A stretch of 64,000 nt of DNA from Winogradskyella sp. PG-2 (GTDB lineage: Bacteria > Bacteroidota > Bacteroidia > Flavobacteriales > Flavobacteriaceae). This document shows, one piece after another, positions 31,001 to 37,784 of the stretch. The translations under genes and the position numbers were made by a program. The notes under the pieces are model-generated. The model was given only the letters and a program-made list of their open reading frames with translations, had not been told where the DNA came from and searched no databases. Numbering within the stretch: position 1 is the stretch's first letter; the number at the start of each line of letters is the position of its first letter. The DNA lies in the NCBI RefSeq assembly GCF_000828715.1, contig NZ_AP014583.1:3718001-3782000 (forward strand), read 5' to 3'.

Positions 31001-32189
31001 AATTAGATTGGGACTGTGCTGCAGACGTATTCCAAACAGCTACACAATTTAAATTAGAGTTATTCCTGACATCAAGAAAGCTTATTGGTGAGAATAGGCC
31101 CTCTTGATTTCTTAGATCTATAAATTGTAAAAATGGATTGTTTGTTACGGTAACATTCTCAAGATTAATATTATTTGTTAAATCCAAAGATTGAATTGCC
31201 GTAAACCTAAGTGTTAAATCATCGAGGTATACATTTTGATCAAATGAAATTTGGTTAAGGTTTTCAGCAGCAAGGATATTGACAGTTTCCAAATACATAT
31301 TTCCATAAAAATCCAATGGCTGTATGATAGCTGCATTGTTATTAATTAATTCAAAGTTTTGAAGGCATTTAAAGAATTGTAACCCTTCAAAATTCATAAT
31401 ATTGTAATCCAATATATCTAACTGAGAATTAAAATAAATATCATTAAGATTAACCAATGAATTCAATATCCCATCAGAATCTATGTTACTATCTATTAAA
31501 GCCTGTTCAAACTGTTCATCTGGTATAGAAACAGCCTCATTACCTATATCTATTATACTAAAGTCATCAAATGCAATTCCTGGGTTTTCACCGCTTAAAT
31601 TTGATGAAAAAGCAATTCTAAAAAAGACACTACTTTCCCCTGATAAATTTTGAATTGACTGAATAGTTGTAAACCAATAGGATCCAAAACCAGATTCATA
31701 TGGATTCCCAGACCAACCAACTTCTTGCCCACCTGGAAGACTTGAAACTGAATCATCATTATAACCATTAAGACCTGTCTCTAAAGCACCAATATTTTGC
31801 CAGGTGAGACCATTATCAATAGAAGATTGAAGAACTGCACCATCACATACACCATTAAAACAATAAGTTTGCCAAATTAAACTGAAATTTACAACTGGAT
31901 TTATAAGTGACGATAAATCGAATTCAGGACTTACCAAAGCTGAATTTTCATCAGAATTATAAAAACCCGTTAAATTGGTCACCCAAGCGTTTAAACCTGA
32001 AGCTGCTGAGTTAAAAGATCCAAATGAAGGTGTTCCAAGTTGCCATGAACTATTGACACCTTCTGAAGTCCATCCCCCAGCACCTGTTTCAAAATCTTCA
32101 ATATAAGGATATGAGGTTATCTGCGCATTTAAGCCATAAGAAATAGTTAAAGCTATTAATAGAAATTTTATGTTTAATACTTTTTTCAT
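25071..32189 (-). CDS. Giant repeat-rich T9SS surface protein downstream of TPR-CHAT gene
   Basis: I start this 2372-residue protein at the ATG at 32189 because MKKVLNIKFLLIALTISYGLNAQ is a clean signal peptide; the GTG 36 bases upstream adds a non-signal head and lies inside the CHAT gene. In order: a MAM/jelly-roll-like domain (about 24-205); a leucine-rich segment starting IPDEQFEQALIDSNID (about 215-400); three related modules with RFPESGAGQFTY (about 570, 1187 and 1464); a second, longer leucine-rich segment (about 717-980); a 10-unit repeat region of about 68 residues each (about 1611-2285, seven nearly identical); and a type A T9SS sorting domain (about 2297-2372, LLIYPNPS). Its ATG is eight bases after the TPR-CHAT stop codon, so it is very likely in that operon. 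Confidence 0.9.
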   Translation of the reverse strand: MKKVLNIKFLLIALTISYGLNAQITSYPYIEDFETGAGGWTSEGVNSSWQLGTPSFGSFNSAASGLNAWVTNLTGFYNSDENSALVSPEFDLSSLINPVVNFSLIWQTYCFNGVCDGAVLQSSIDNGLTWQNIGALETGLNGYNDDSVSSLPGGQEVGWSGNPYESGFGSYWFTTIQSIQNLSGESSVFFRIAFSSNLSGENPGIAFDDFSIIDIGNEAVSIPDEQFEQALIDSNIDSDGILNSLVNLNDIYFNSQLDILDYNIMNFEGLQFFKCLQNFELINNNAAIIQPLDFYGNMYLETVNILAAENLNQISFDQNVYLDDLTLRFTAIQSLDLTNNINLENVTVTNNPFLQFIDLRNQEGLFSPISFLDVRNNSNLNCVAVWNTSAAQSQSNWFEPSGVYVANLNPRITENPNDLIVDYDGNGNQTEVNEWLDINGGAEVNSCIGEVIWTYNVIDDFLGDSDFDGVLDRLAVSVEFTATDEIGESITIVADIIFNNFATAGESNGNGGVICDNFYDVSKFDDSLYTEPNGGAEYNDSKFSSSTFSIDEISGLSGLELEGTDIRFPESGAGQFTYFFEFKVSTSFNIGSEEKTYETSTFYTANDVTVAFDPIDPVTTVQVCDFNNLDLLWLYDQLEIDSEAINNTSFNNADLSGFNPASFWYNQNDNLEDGSNPSSLNEITEPGVYQFNAKNFLEDCAGEPIYVTLVSSTAETILIPDQQFEQALIDLNIDLDQNLNGQIEVCGISSVETLNINGYSISNFEGIQSFVNLEVFRYTNGYALNLSVDFNNNFNLRVIEIDAYVGAPASSGFNELILSNNTLLEELIIDTATSNLSSLDLSQNINLHTLSLNTLYGLQMIDLSNLNQLKSLYFRQLYGVSNLDLSNLSQLEELELIEFNQFSVLDISNLNELRILNLSFLNNITSLNFLNLSELEGVNISNLDGLTNLDFSNQSQLTDVNISASNIRAVNLQNGFNTEITNLNINPGFNNACLLVDDVEYAENNASWQITNSVYTDVLCIAPPINSGIDAFDANVNMEVESWLDNNGNAQVYFYQENITWNYNFSISVNAFNNIIYETTFTASSVLGNQSTSGQFILYTSDFTAGVDFVPVNEDVAGGIEADGALCADESGTFDLSIFNRNEFDEQIDFGSNVYENALIIYQQDLAEGTGDAVTSIEDTEVRFPESGAGQFTYHYTINVSKQVQYFGMPNPITLTDEADVWHWYTVPFNPGEDKEMTVCSNDDITLGDLYAQFDIIDGTNDSEFNTDDYWFDSNGNPITTYNGPGEYIFNAGQFLPQCGAIEASIIVSETLDLSLINPSEDLTIIYDPLTYETQVNTWILNNGGATASSCGDITWEWEVLDSVLTTDINPDDTNLVCTIQFTASDSTDDELQSTALLTFFGFPSAGLSIGNGGVLCETTSYDLNLLSSDDYNSGKFESSTIVINQTDGYPGATSIGTEVRFPESGAGQFTYNFDVEVTTILNIGGSVNLEIESIASFTVNEVTIPFDPGPNITVEVCDFNNVDLSALYSELEIQVDVDNTVYNEAELFGNVFEPENSWYNETDDLEANPDLEPLTEITEPGVYQFNAKKFLQDCAGVPVYVTLVEEAELSAGNNAELEICEGETPTEAELFTALSGDADTGGTWLEVSTGVYEYSHAATLCSPFVSATITLIEETAKSAGNNAELEICEGETPTEAELFTALSGDADTGGTWLEVSTGVYEYSHAATPCSPFVSATVTLIEETAKSAGNNAELEICEGETPTEAELFTALSGDADTGGTWLEVSTGVYEYSHAATLCSPFVSATITLIEETAKSAGNNAELEICEGETPTEAELFTALSGDADTGGTWLEVSTGVYEYSHAATLCSPFVSATVTLIEETAKSAGNNAELEICEGETPTEAELFTALSGDADTGGTWLEVSTGVYEYSHAATPCSPFVSATVTLIEETAKSAGNNAELEICEGETPTEAELFTALSGDADTGGTWLEVSTGVYEYSHAATLCSPFVSATVTLIEETAKSAGNNAELEICEGETPTEAELFTALSGDADTGGTWLEVSTGVYEYSHAATPCSPFVSATVTITEELPKSAGEDGELEICPNTNPSFTELFNALGGNPDYGGIWILASPGVYEYRHIATSCNAFVSAFVTLIPEEQKSAGEDGSILLCSDETPTEDELFAALGGVVDTGGTWEETAIGVYVYSHEPSSCYPLESATVTVEVNEALSPGEDGELQIEEGTIVIEEQLFNALEGTPDLGGVWSPELLGGGIYTYTHNNGDCGEASAIIEVTEVNSISNDEQLGGLLIYPNPSARIIKVKNEGNVLIYSIEIFAVNGQRVNVINSNFSEINISQLDSAMYFVKINSAVGIKMTKLIKN
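25932..27359 (-). repeat. Tandem array of seven near-identical 204-bp coding repeats
   Basis: Seven units of exactly 204 bp (68 residues, starting SAGNNAELEICEGETPTE and ending near IEETAK) follow each other without gaps. On the plus strand the landmark GTGGATACTTCT recurs at 26017, 26221, 26425, 26629, 26833, 27037 and 27241. Each unit has two cysteines (EIC and the CSPFVSAT segment) that could pair in an Ig-like fold. Three more divergent units (SAGEDGELEIC, SAGEDGSILLC, SPGEDGELQI) follow down to about 25325. Unit variants occur in the order C-A-B-C-A-B-A. Confidence 0.95.
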
Positions 32190-32197
32190 ATTAAAAT

Positions 32198-32815
32198 TTA
32201 CTCTAATAGTACAAACGCGGCCCATTTAAAGGGGTCATCTTTATACTTTCTAGACAAGTTGCGTTGTGTCTCTATAAATGCTGCTCTAATAGTGTTATTT
32301 TTAGTCCAGTTTTTATAAAGTGTTTCCATAAAAATGGCCGTTTCTTTGTCTGGTACCTGCCACAAACTCATAATAAGTGTATCTACCCCAGCCATTTTAA
32401 ACGCACGTTGCAAACCATATACTCCTTCACTCCCATTAATATCACCTAAACCAGTTTCACAAGCACTTAGAACAACAATACTGGTATTTGATAAATCTAA
32501 ATTGGCTATTTCCATAGCTGTTAAAATACCATCTTCATTATCACTATAAAAATTATTGTTTCCCCATGCCTGATTCGCTCCAGAGAGAATTAAACCAGAT
32601 CTTAATAATGGGTCTTTTGAGGACCTATAAATATTTGAAACCTCATCATCAATACTAGTTTTTGACTTTTCAGAATTCTCAAAAAAGAAACCATGAGTAG
32701 CAATATGAATAAGATTCGGGCTTTGACCGCTTAAATTCTTGAATTGTTTTTCTGATGCATTATCAGACTCCCATACAGAAACTACTTTACCCTTTTTTTG
32801 ATAAAATGTTTTCAA
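32198..32815 (-). CDS. CHAT protease domain, C-terminal part of frameshifted TPR-CHAT protein
   Basis: This frame (205 codons from an internal ATG at 32815) encodes the catalytic half of a CHAT (caspase-HetF-associated-with-TPR) protease, with the expected His41 in HIATHGFFF and Cys119 in VVLSACETG, then GLQRAFKMAGVDTLIMSLWQVPD and a C-terminal WAAFVLLE. CHAT proteases are caspase-like cysteine peptidases. The first 9 codons overlap the upstream frame and the real protein almost surely begins in the TPR gene. The internal ATG has no promoter or signal of its own that I can see. The catalytic pair is intact, so the domain would be active if the frame is restored. Confidence 0.85.
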   Translation of the reverse strand: MKTFYQKKGKVVSVWESDNASEKQFKNLSGQSPNLIHIATHGFFFENSEKSKTSIDDEVSNIYRSSKDPLLRSGLILSGANQAWGNNNFYSDNEDGILTAMEIANLDLSNTSIVVLSACETGLGDINGSEGVYGLQRAFKMAGVDTLIMSLWQVPDKETAIFMETLYKNWTKNNTIRAAFIETQRNLSRKYKDDPFKWAAFVLLE

Positions 32816-35495
32816 TAGACATAACTTCCTTTAAGGTTCCAGGAAGTTCATTCCACTTTGAAGCCCTCGACTCAGCTTCGTTAGACTTAATATCATAATT
32901 TACACCACCTATAAGAAGAATATTACCATTATCCTTTTTATTTATTTCGTTAATTAAATTATGAGTGCTACCCATTTGATACAAATCGTATTGATAAGAA
33001 AGTATTGGTTTATCTTTAGTCCCAAGAGCAGACATTGGTATTTGATTTAGTATACCACTTAGCGCAAAATACACTTTCTTTTTTGGGCTTAGGTTTTTTA
33101 AATAGGCCTCAATAGGAAGCCATATCAGATTGTATAAACCCTTTGTTGATTTCATAGATTTTCCCTTGGATCCTCTAACGGCATATAATGAATTTGGAGA
33201 GCCTTTATCTAATAATGCTATAAGTTCTTTCTCTCTAAATAATGGAATAACTGCTGGTTGAAGTTCATCTTTAGTATATAAATAAGCGATATAGTTCGTT
33301 TCGCCAGTTGACTTGTTGTTTTTGTAGGTGCCAAAATGAGCAAACTCAATGGCTACTTCATCTTGTTTTAACTGCTTCCTTACATCTTCCCAATTTCGTG
33401 TAAGAGAAATTCCTCCTTCAAAATTTGTAGAATAATATTTTACTAGTTCGGCTTCCCTCTGATTAACTACACTTTTTAAACTATCAATTTCTTTTTCGTT
33501 TGTAGTTCTATACTGTGTTAACAATTTTGACAATCTTTTTTTATCATTTTTATAGAGTTCAATTTTGAATGTTAAACTATCATTCTCAATCTTACTAAGC
33601 TTTGTTAAAATATCCTTAGAATTATTCAATAGCAAGCCTTTTAACATTAATTGATTATTCAAATTTGCAATATCTAAGCTCGAATCTTTAAATGTATCAC
33701 TTTGCGATAAAGATTGCATTTGATTGAACGTATTAGTTATCATCTTCATAAAAGCCGCCTTTTCTTGCTCACTGCTAAACTGAAAAATCTTGTTGATTTG
33801 ATTTACAAATACACTATTAGATTCTAATAATGATGAAATACCTTCATCTTTCATACCCAAGCCAAAGTAAGTGTTACTAAGTGTTTTTAGAAAATCACCA
33901 TAATCCACATGGTCTGTCCCTAATATGTCACCAAGATTAGAAGTAGATTCTTTAATTAAAGGTAAAGCGCTTTTAAAATCCCCTGTTAAATTATATGCAT
34001 TTGCTAAGCTATATTTTCTATTATAGAATTCTTCATTTTTAGGCTTACCCTTATTAATAAAGTAATTCAAATTCTTTTCCATAAGTCTAATCGCCTGCTC
34101 GTTATCACCTAATTCAAGCAAAGTTTTGGCATAATCGTTAAGCATATAGCTGTAATCGTTGTGCCATTCTTCTCCTTCTGGTTTTTCATTTATCTCTAAA
34201 GCATTTTTAAAATACTCTAAAGCTTCATCAAACCTATTTTCTTCAAAATAAAGTTTACCTCTATTATTTAAGAGCTTCGCATACTTTTCGCTATCCACTC
34301 CATGAGAGATTTTCATGGATTCAATTGACTCATTATAGAATTGATTCGCTAAATTATATTGTCCCATATTTTGATAACAATACCCTTTATCCATAAGCCT
34401 TAAACTTATGGTTCTCTTGGATATTTCAGTAACCTCTAACGCTTGGTTACAATAATAAATCGCTTTTTCATAGTTGCCAATACGGTCATAGATTAGTCCA
34501 ATCACTCCAAGTAACTGGGCATAAGAATCAGTATTGTTGTCATTTTGACTAATCATAGTTTTTTGCACCTTCTTAAAAGCGTCTATTGCCTTTAAATAGT
34601 TATTATTATCTCTTTCTATTAGTCCTAAAACATAACTAGCGTATATATAACCACTACTATTTGAATCTTCAAGATTTTCAAATATTTGCAATGCCCTATT
34701 TTCATATGCTGCTGCCTTTTCTAAAAATCCTGCTCTCCAAAAAACGACTCCAAATTCATTAAGTGAATTTGTGTAAGATTCACTTGTACTTCCTTCTTTT
34801 TTTTCTACGATATTTAGAGCCTCTTCTGCGACTATTTGCGCATTTAATGTATCCCCTAGGTTTATATAAACGAGCAATAGACTCTTTAAAATACCTTCTT
34901 CTTTTAATGTATTCATAGGAATTGAATGCACTAGATTTAGAGCTTGTTCAAGATGTTGCTTTGCTTTTAAGTTATTTTGCTTTGTGCCTTTATAAATCTT
35001 GCCTAATCCATACAGGGTTTTAGCATAATCACCTGTATTGGAAAGATCATTTTTACTTAAAACAGATTTACGCTCCTCATAGAGCTTTATAGCATCTTTG
35101 TATTGTCTATACTTAGACAAAGAATCCGCAAATTGCTCTAGTCTAGAAGAATAGTCTAAAAGTTTAGCCTTATTAAGACCATCCGAGCTTTTTAATAACA
35201 TATCTGTTAACTCTAAAGAATCAATAAGGGCAAACTTCTTAAGAGCAATGTTTGCACTATAATACTCTAGTAATGCTTGCCGAAGTTTTTTCTTAGAATT
35301 TATACTATCTCTTGCGATAGTATATGCTGTATTTAAGTATGGTAAGGCTTCTTTGTAGGAACTATCTTTTACCAGAACCATTCCTTTAGAATAATTATCC
35401 TTCAACTGCAAGTAGTTCTTAGAACCATTACAGGAAGAAAAACAGACACCTATTAACAAAAAGGCGAAACAAAATCGAAAAAAAGCAGTCAACAT
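32787..35495 (-). CDS. TPR lipoprotein, N-terminal part of frameshifted TPR-CHAT protease
   Basis: This 902-codon frame starts with a lipoprotein signal (FAFLLIGVCFSSC, lipobox FSSC). About 12 TPR-type helical pairs cover residues 30-560 (GDYAKTLYGLGKIYKGTKQ, GNYEKAIYYCNQALEV, NRFDEALEYFKNALEINE), followed by a coiled linker and the first half of a CHAT fold (VAIEFAHFGTYK, YNLIWLPIEAYL, LSGILNQIPMSAL, NILLIGGVNYD). The frame ends at ILSKKG-stop. Removing one A from an A7 tract joins it in frame with the CHAT half, giving about 1098 residues. The lipobox suggests a membrane-anchored protease outside the cytoplasm, unlike most CHAT proteins. It is first in an operon with the giant repeat protein. 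Confidence 0.85.
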   Translation of the reverse strand: MLTAFFRFCFAFLLIGVCFSSCNGSKNYLQLKDNYSKGMVLVKDSSYKEALPYLNTAYTIARDSINSKKKLRQALLEYYSANIALKKFALIDSLELTDMLLKSSDGLNKAKLLDYSSRLEQFADSLSKYRQYKDAIKLYEERKSVLSKNDLSNTGDYAKTLYGLGKIYKGTKQNNLKAKQHLEQALNLVHSIPMNTLKEEGILKSLLLVYINLGDTLNAQIVAEEALNIVEKKEGSTSESYTNSLNEFGVVFWRAGFLEKAAAYENRALQIFENLEDSNSSGYIYASYVLGLIERDNNNYLKAIDAFKKVQKTMISQNDNNTDSYAQLLGVIGLIYDRIGNYEKAIYYCNQALEVTEISKRTISLRLMDKGYCYQNMGQYNLANQFYNESIESMKISHGVDSEKYAKLLNNRGKLYFEENRFDEALEYFKNALEINEKPEGEEWHNDYSYMLNDYAKTLLELGDNEQAIRLMEKNLNYFINKGKPKNEEFYNRKYSLANAYNLTGDFKSALPLIKESTSNLGDILGTDHVDYGDFLKTLSNTYFGLGMKDEGISSLLESNSVFVNQINKIFQFSSEQEKAAFMKMITNTFNQMQSLSQSDTFKDSSLDIANLNNQLMLKGLLLNNSKDILTKLSKIENDSLTFKIELYKNDKKRLSKLLTQYRTTNEKEIDSLKSVVNQREAELVKYYSTNFEGGISLTRNWEDVRKQLKQDEVAIEFAHFGTYKNNKSTGETNYIAYLYTKDELQPAVIPLFREKELIALLDKGSPNSLYAVRGSKGKSMKSTKGLYNLIWLPIEAYLKNLSPKKKVYFALSGILNQIPMSALGTKDKPILSYQYDLYQMGSTHNLINEINKKDNGNILLIGGVNYDIKSNEAESRASKWNELPGTLKEVMSIENILSKKG
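32793..32799 (-). repeat. A7 homopolymer at the TPR-CHAT frameshift
   Basis: On the minus strand the sequence reads TTATC, seven A, then GGGTAA. With seven A the upstream frame runs Ser-Lys-Lys-Gly-stop; with six A it continues Ser-Lys-Lys-Gly-Lys-Val-Val into the catalytic half. It is therefore the exact point where the frame changes and a credible site of slippage. Confidence 0.9.
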
Positions 35496-35695
35496 TTATT
35501 AAGATTGAGTAATAACAATTACACAATAACAAAATGTAAACTTAAGATAGTAGTATTAGGGTCATGTTATTTAAAGCCAATGGCTATAATTATATGAATA
35601 TATAGGATAGATGAATTTTTGTCAAAAAAAGCGTACAAAAAACTAATTATATCGATTAAGAACTCATTCTTGGTTATATATATACGTTTTAAGAC

Positions 35696-36217
35696 TTAAT
35701 TTAAACTATTCCTAGTTTCTTTATCTGCTAATTTTAATTGCTTGTTGTAGGCATCAATTCTGTTATGTGCTGTACCATCTATCAACAAAATAACGACCAT
35801 CATAGCAATTGTAGTGATTGCAGATGCTCGCCAAGTTGGCTTATTAACAAAAATAATTAACAACGCCGCTACTATAATAATATCTGGTATGGCTTTAAAA
35901 ACTATAGTTCTATATTAGTTTAAAGCTTTTTCGATACCTACAAATTCTGAAGCCACAAAAGCTGATGAATCCTCATTATAAGCTGTTTCAAATTGTTTGA
36001 TTCAAGATTTATTGGTGTAAAATAATCCAAGTCCTATGGTCATAAGTAATAGACCAGCTATTAAGGTAGGAATGATGTAAGCTCTTGCCGTTTCTGTTTT
36101 TCCCAGCTGCCAAAAGCCTATGCTTGCAATTAAAAATAAAATCGCAAATAAGATGAAGAATCTGGTAGAAAAAACTTCAGCTTTGGTCCATTCAGTAGCT
36201 AATTTTAATATATCCAT
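35696..36217 (-). pseudogene. Membrane protein gene with two in-frame stop codons
   Basis: An ATG at 36217 opens 71 codons (two hydrophobic segments: FFILFAILFLIASIGFWQL and AYIIPTLIAGLLLMTIGLGLF) to a TGA at 36002. The same frame continues without any insertion or deletion through IKQFETAYNEDSSAFVASEFVGIEKALN, a TAA at 35915, and then YRTIVFKAIPDIIIVAALLI and WRASAITTIAMMVVILLIDGT to RNSLN and a normal stop at 35696. The full protein would have about 173 residues and four membrane segments. Both stops look like point changes in a coding frame (TGA perhaps from CGA; TAA from CAA or GAA). The 71-residue head could still be made. The family is not recognised with certainty. Confidence 0.8.
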
Positions 36218-36374
36218 GGTTTGTTTTATCTCTAATTACACTAACGTATTGGTGTTTGTTTAGTTGCATTGGCTAGACTAAGTTAGTAAAAGAAAGCGTA
36301 TCTGAAGGAAATCTGTAGGATTTTCCGAATACACAAAAAACAAGTTATTTTACTGCAGAATTTGTTAAACAATA

Positions 36375-37103
36375 TTACTGTTTTATGTTAGGCAATTTCA
36401 GAACCATTCCATTACCCAAAGTTAGGTCATCTAAATGTCCTGCTAATTTATTGTCCGTTGTTTTTACATATAAGTGCATATTAGTGGAATGATGCGTAAA
36501 AATTGCATGATGAGAATCAGAGTAGAATCCCAAAATTTCAACTTTCTTATTCTTTAATCTTCCATTTAGTCCAGAACTTATATGTTTGTGATGAGAGTGA
36601 TCCATATCTCCCTCATTCCAGTTAATTACGTGCCAATCAACTGATTTGCATATACCTTCTAGTAAAAATAGAAATGGTTCATCAATTTTAATTTGATTTT
36701 CTTTAGCGGTTTGTGCTATGTAATTCTCTAAGTCTTTATATGATAAAATATCATTAGGAATATGTATTGAGTTCCATTTTTCAACTTGCGCATAAACAAG
36801 TAGTGTTGCCTTTTTATTAAATGAATTATCGAACTTCAAAGTACTATCAATAACCATAGTATTAAAAGGCTTACCATCAAATATTTGAATTTCACCTTTT
36901 AGATTTTCAATCGCACCAAGTGCATAGAAATGTTTACTGTTTTCAAACGTTTTTAAATCAACTTTAGTAGAAATATCGCTTTTGTGCATCATATTTTTTA
37001 ATGCGCCATTATACTCTACTTTAAATTTATTTGACTCTTCCTTTTCTGTTTTAAATGATACGATTAAGAATAAAACTAAAAGAATTAAAAAGTACTTCGT
37101 CAT
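36375..37103 (-). CDS. Acetolactate-decarboxylase-like secreted protein
   Basis: This 242-residue protein starts with a hydrophobic leader (MTKYFLILLVLFLIVSF). It looks related to alpha-acetolactate decarboxylase (PF03306), the enzyme that makes acetoin: a start with YNGALKNMMHKSDI, then HFYALGAIENLKGEIQIFDGKPF, a middle with ICKSVDWHVINW, VEILGFYSD, and the late segment HHSTNMHLYV then LAGHLDDL. In classical enzymes three histidines near the C-terminus hold the metal; here NMHLY and AGHLDD can supply two, and HH just before may supply another. With a secretion-type leader and changed spacing, the activity is uncertain. I rate the fold more certain than the reaction. Confidence 0.55.
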   Translation of the reverse strand: MTKYFLILLVLFLIVSFKTEKEESNKFKVEYNGALKNMMHKSDISTKVDLKTFENSKHFYALGAIENLKGEIQIFDGKPFNTMVIDSTLKFDNSFNKKATLLVYAQVEKWNSIHIPNDILSYKDLENYIAQTAKENQIKIDEPFLFLLEGICKSVDWHVINWNEGDMDHSHHKHISSGLNGRLKNKKVEILGFYSDSHHAIFTHHSTNMHLYVKTTDNKLAGHLDDLTLGNGMVLKLPNIKQ

Positions 37104-37201
37104 TTTTTAATGTTGCCCAACGTTAGTATATATAAAATTAGTCTTTTTTATAACTACATGCAGCTCAATAGCATAAAGTCAATACATAGAACTACGTAAT
37201 T

Positions 37202-37588
37202 TTAAATAAACTTATCTAAATCCATCTCATTAATACCACCATGAGAGGCGTGCGCCACCACTACTCCATTCCGCAATACCAGTAATTGCGGAGATTGGTG
37301 CATTACTTGGAATTTATAACCGGTTTCATTTGAAACTTCTCTATAACTTAATAAATCTAAATAATATAAATCTGCGTTTGCATCTAGGTTGTAAGACGAT
37401 ACAAATTGGTTCATTACCATTCGGCTAATACCACAGCGTGTAGAATGCTTAAAAATAAGCTGTGTTTTAGTTTTAGATTTATCTTCAATAGCATGTAATT
37501 GTTCTATACTATTTAAAGCAATCCAAGGCAATACTTTTTCTTCTTTAGGTTCTGATGAACCACCAAACATTTTATTAAAAATCCCCAT
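37202..37588 (-). CDS. ytxJ: YtxJ, bacillithiol system redox protein
   Basis: This 128-residue protein has a thioredoxin fold with a single cysteine motif KHSTRCGISRMVMNQF (Cys52), a YYLDLLSYREVSN strand-turn and a cis-Pro loop (HQSPQLLVLRNGVVV). This is the YtxJ (DUF2847) family, linked to bacillithiol-dependent redox chemistry; Bacteroidota make bacillithiol. It likely acts in the cytoplasm to reduce mixed disulfides, though that role rests on family knowledge. The cis-proline strand and length of about 110-130 residues are typical. It lies alone between clpB (divergent) and the acetolactate-decarboxylase-like gene. Confidence 0.88.
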   Translation of the reverse strand: MGIFNKMFGGSSEPKEEKVLPWIALNSIEQLHAIEDKSKTKTQLIFKHSTRCGISRMVMNQFVSSYNLDANADLYYLDLLSYREVSNETGYKFQVMHQSPQLLVLRNGVVVAHASHGGINEMDLDKFI

Positions 37589-37784
37589 AACTTGTATACG
37601 ATTATAACTAGTAAGTCGTTAACACTTTTTAATCTTACAAACTGACGAAACGTCACGCTACTACTAGAAGAATACGTCATTTTGTCTTCTTAGTTGTATT
37701 GGTAAGATTATTGACTAAAGGTAAACAAAACATAATACTAATTGTAGATTTCTACCTGTGTAGAAAATACAAAAAAAATAAAAG

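Noticed and set aside
32198..35495. CHAT gene read as part of a CRISPR-linked (Csx29-type) or gasdermin defence system
   Set aside because: No CRISPR array, cas gene or gasdermin-like gene is near, and the protein has a lipobox. The only close partner is the secreted repeat protein.
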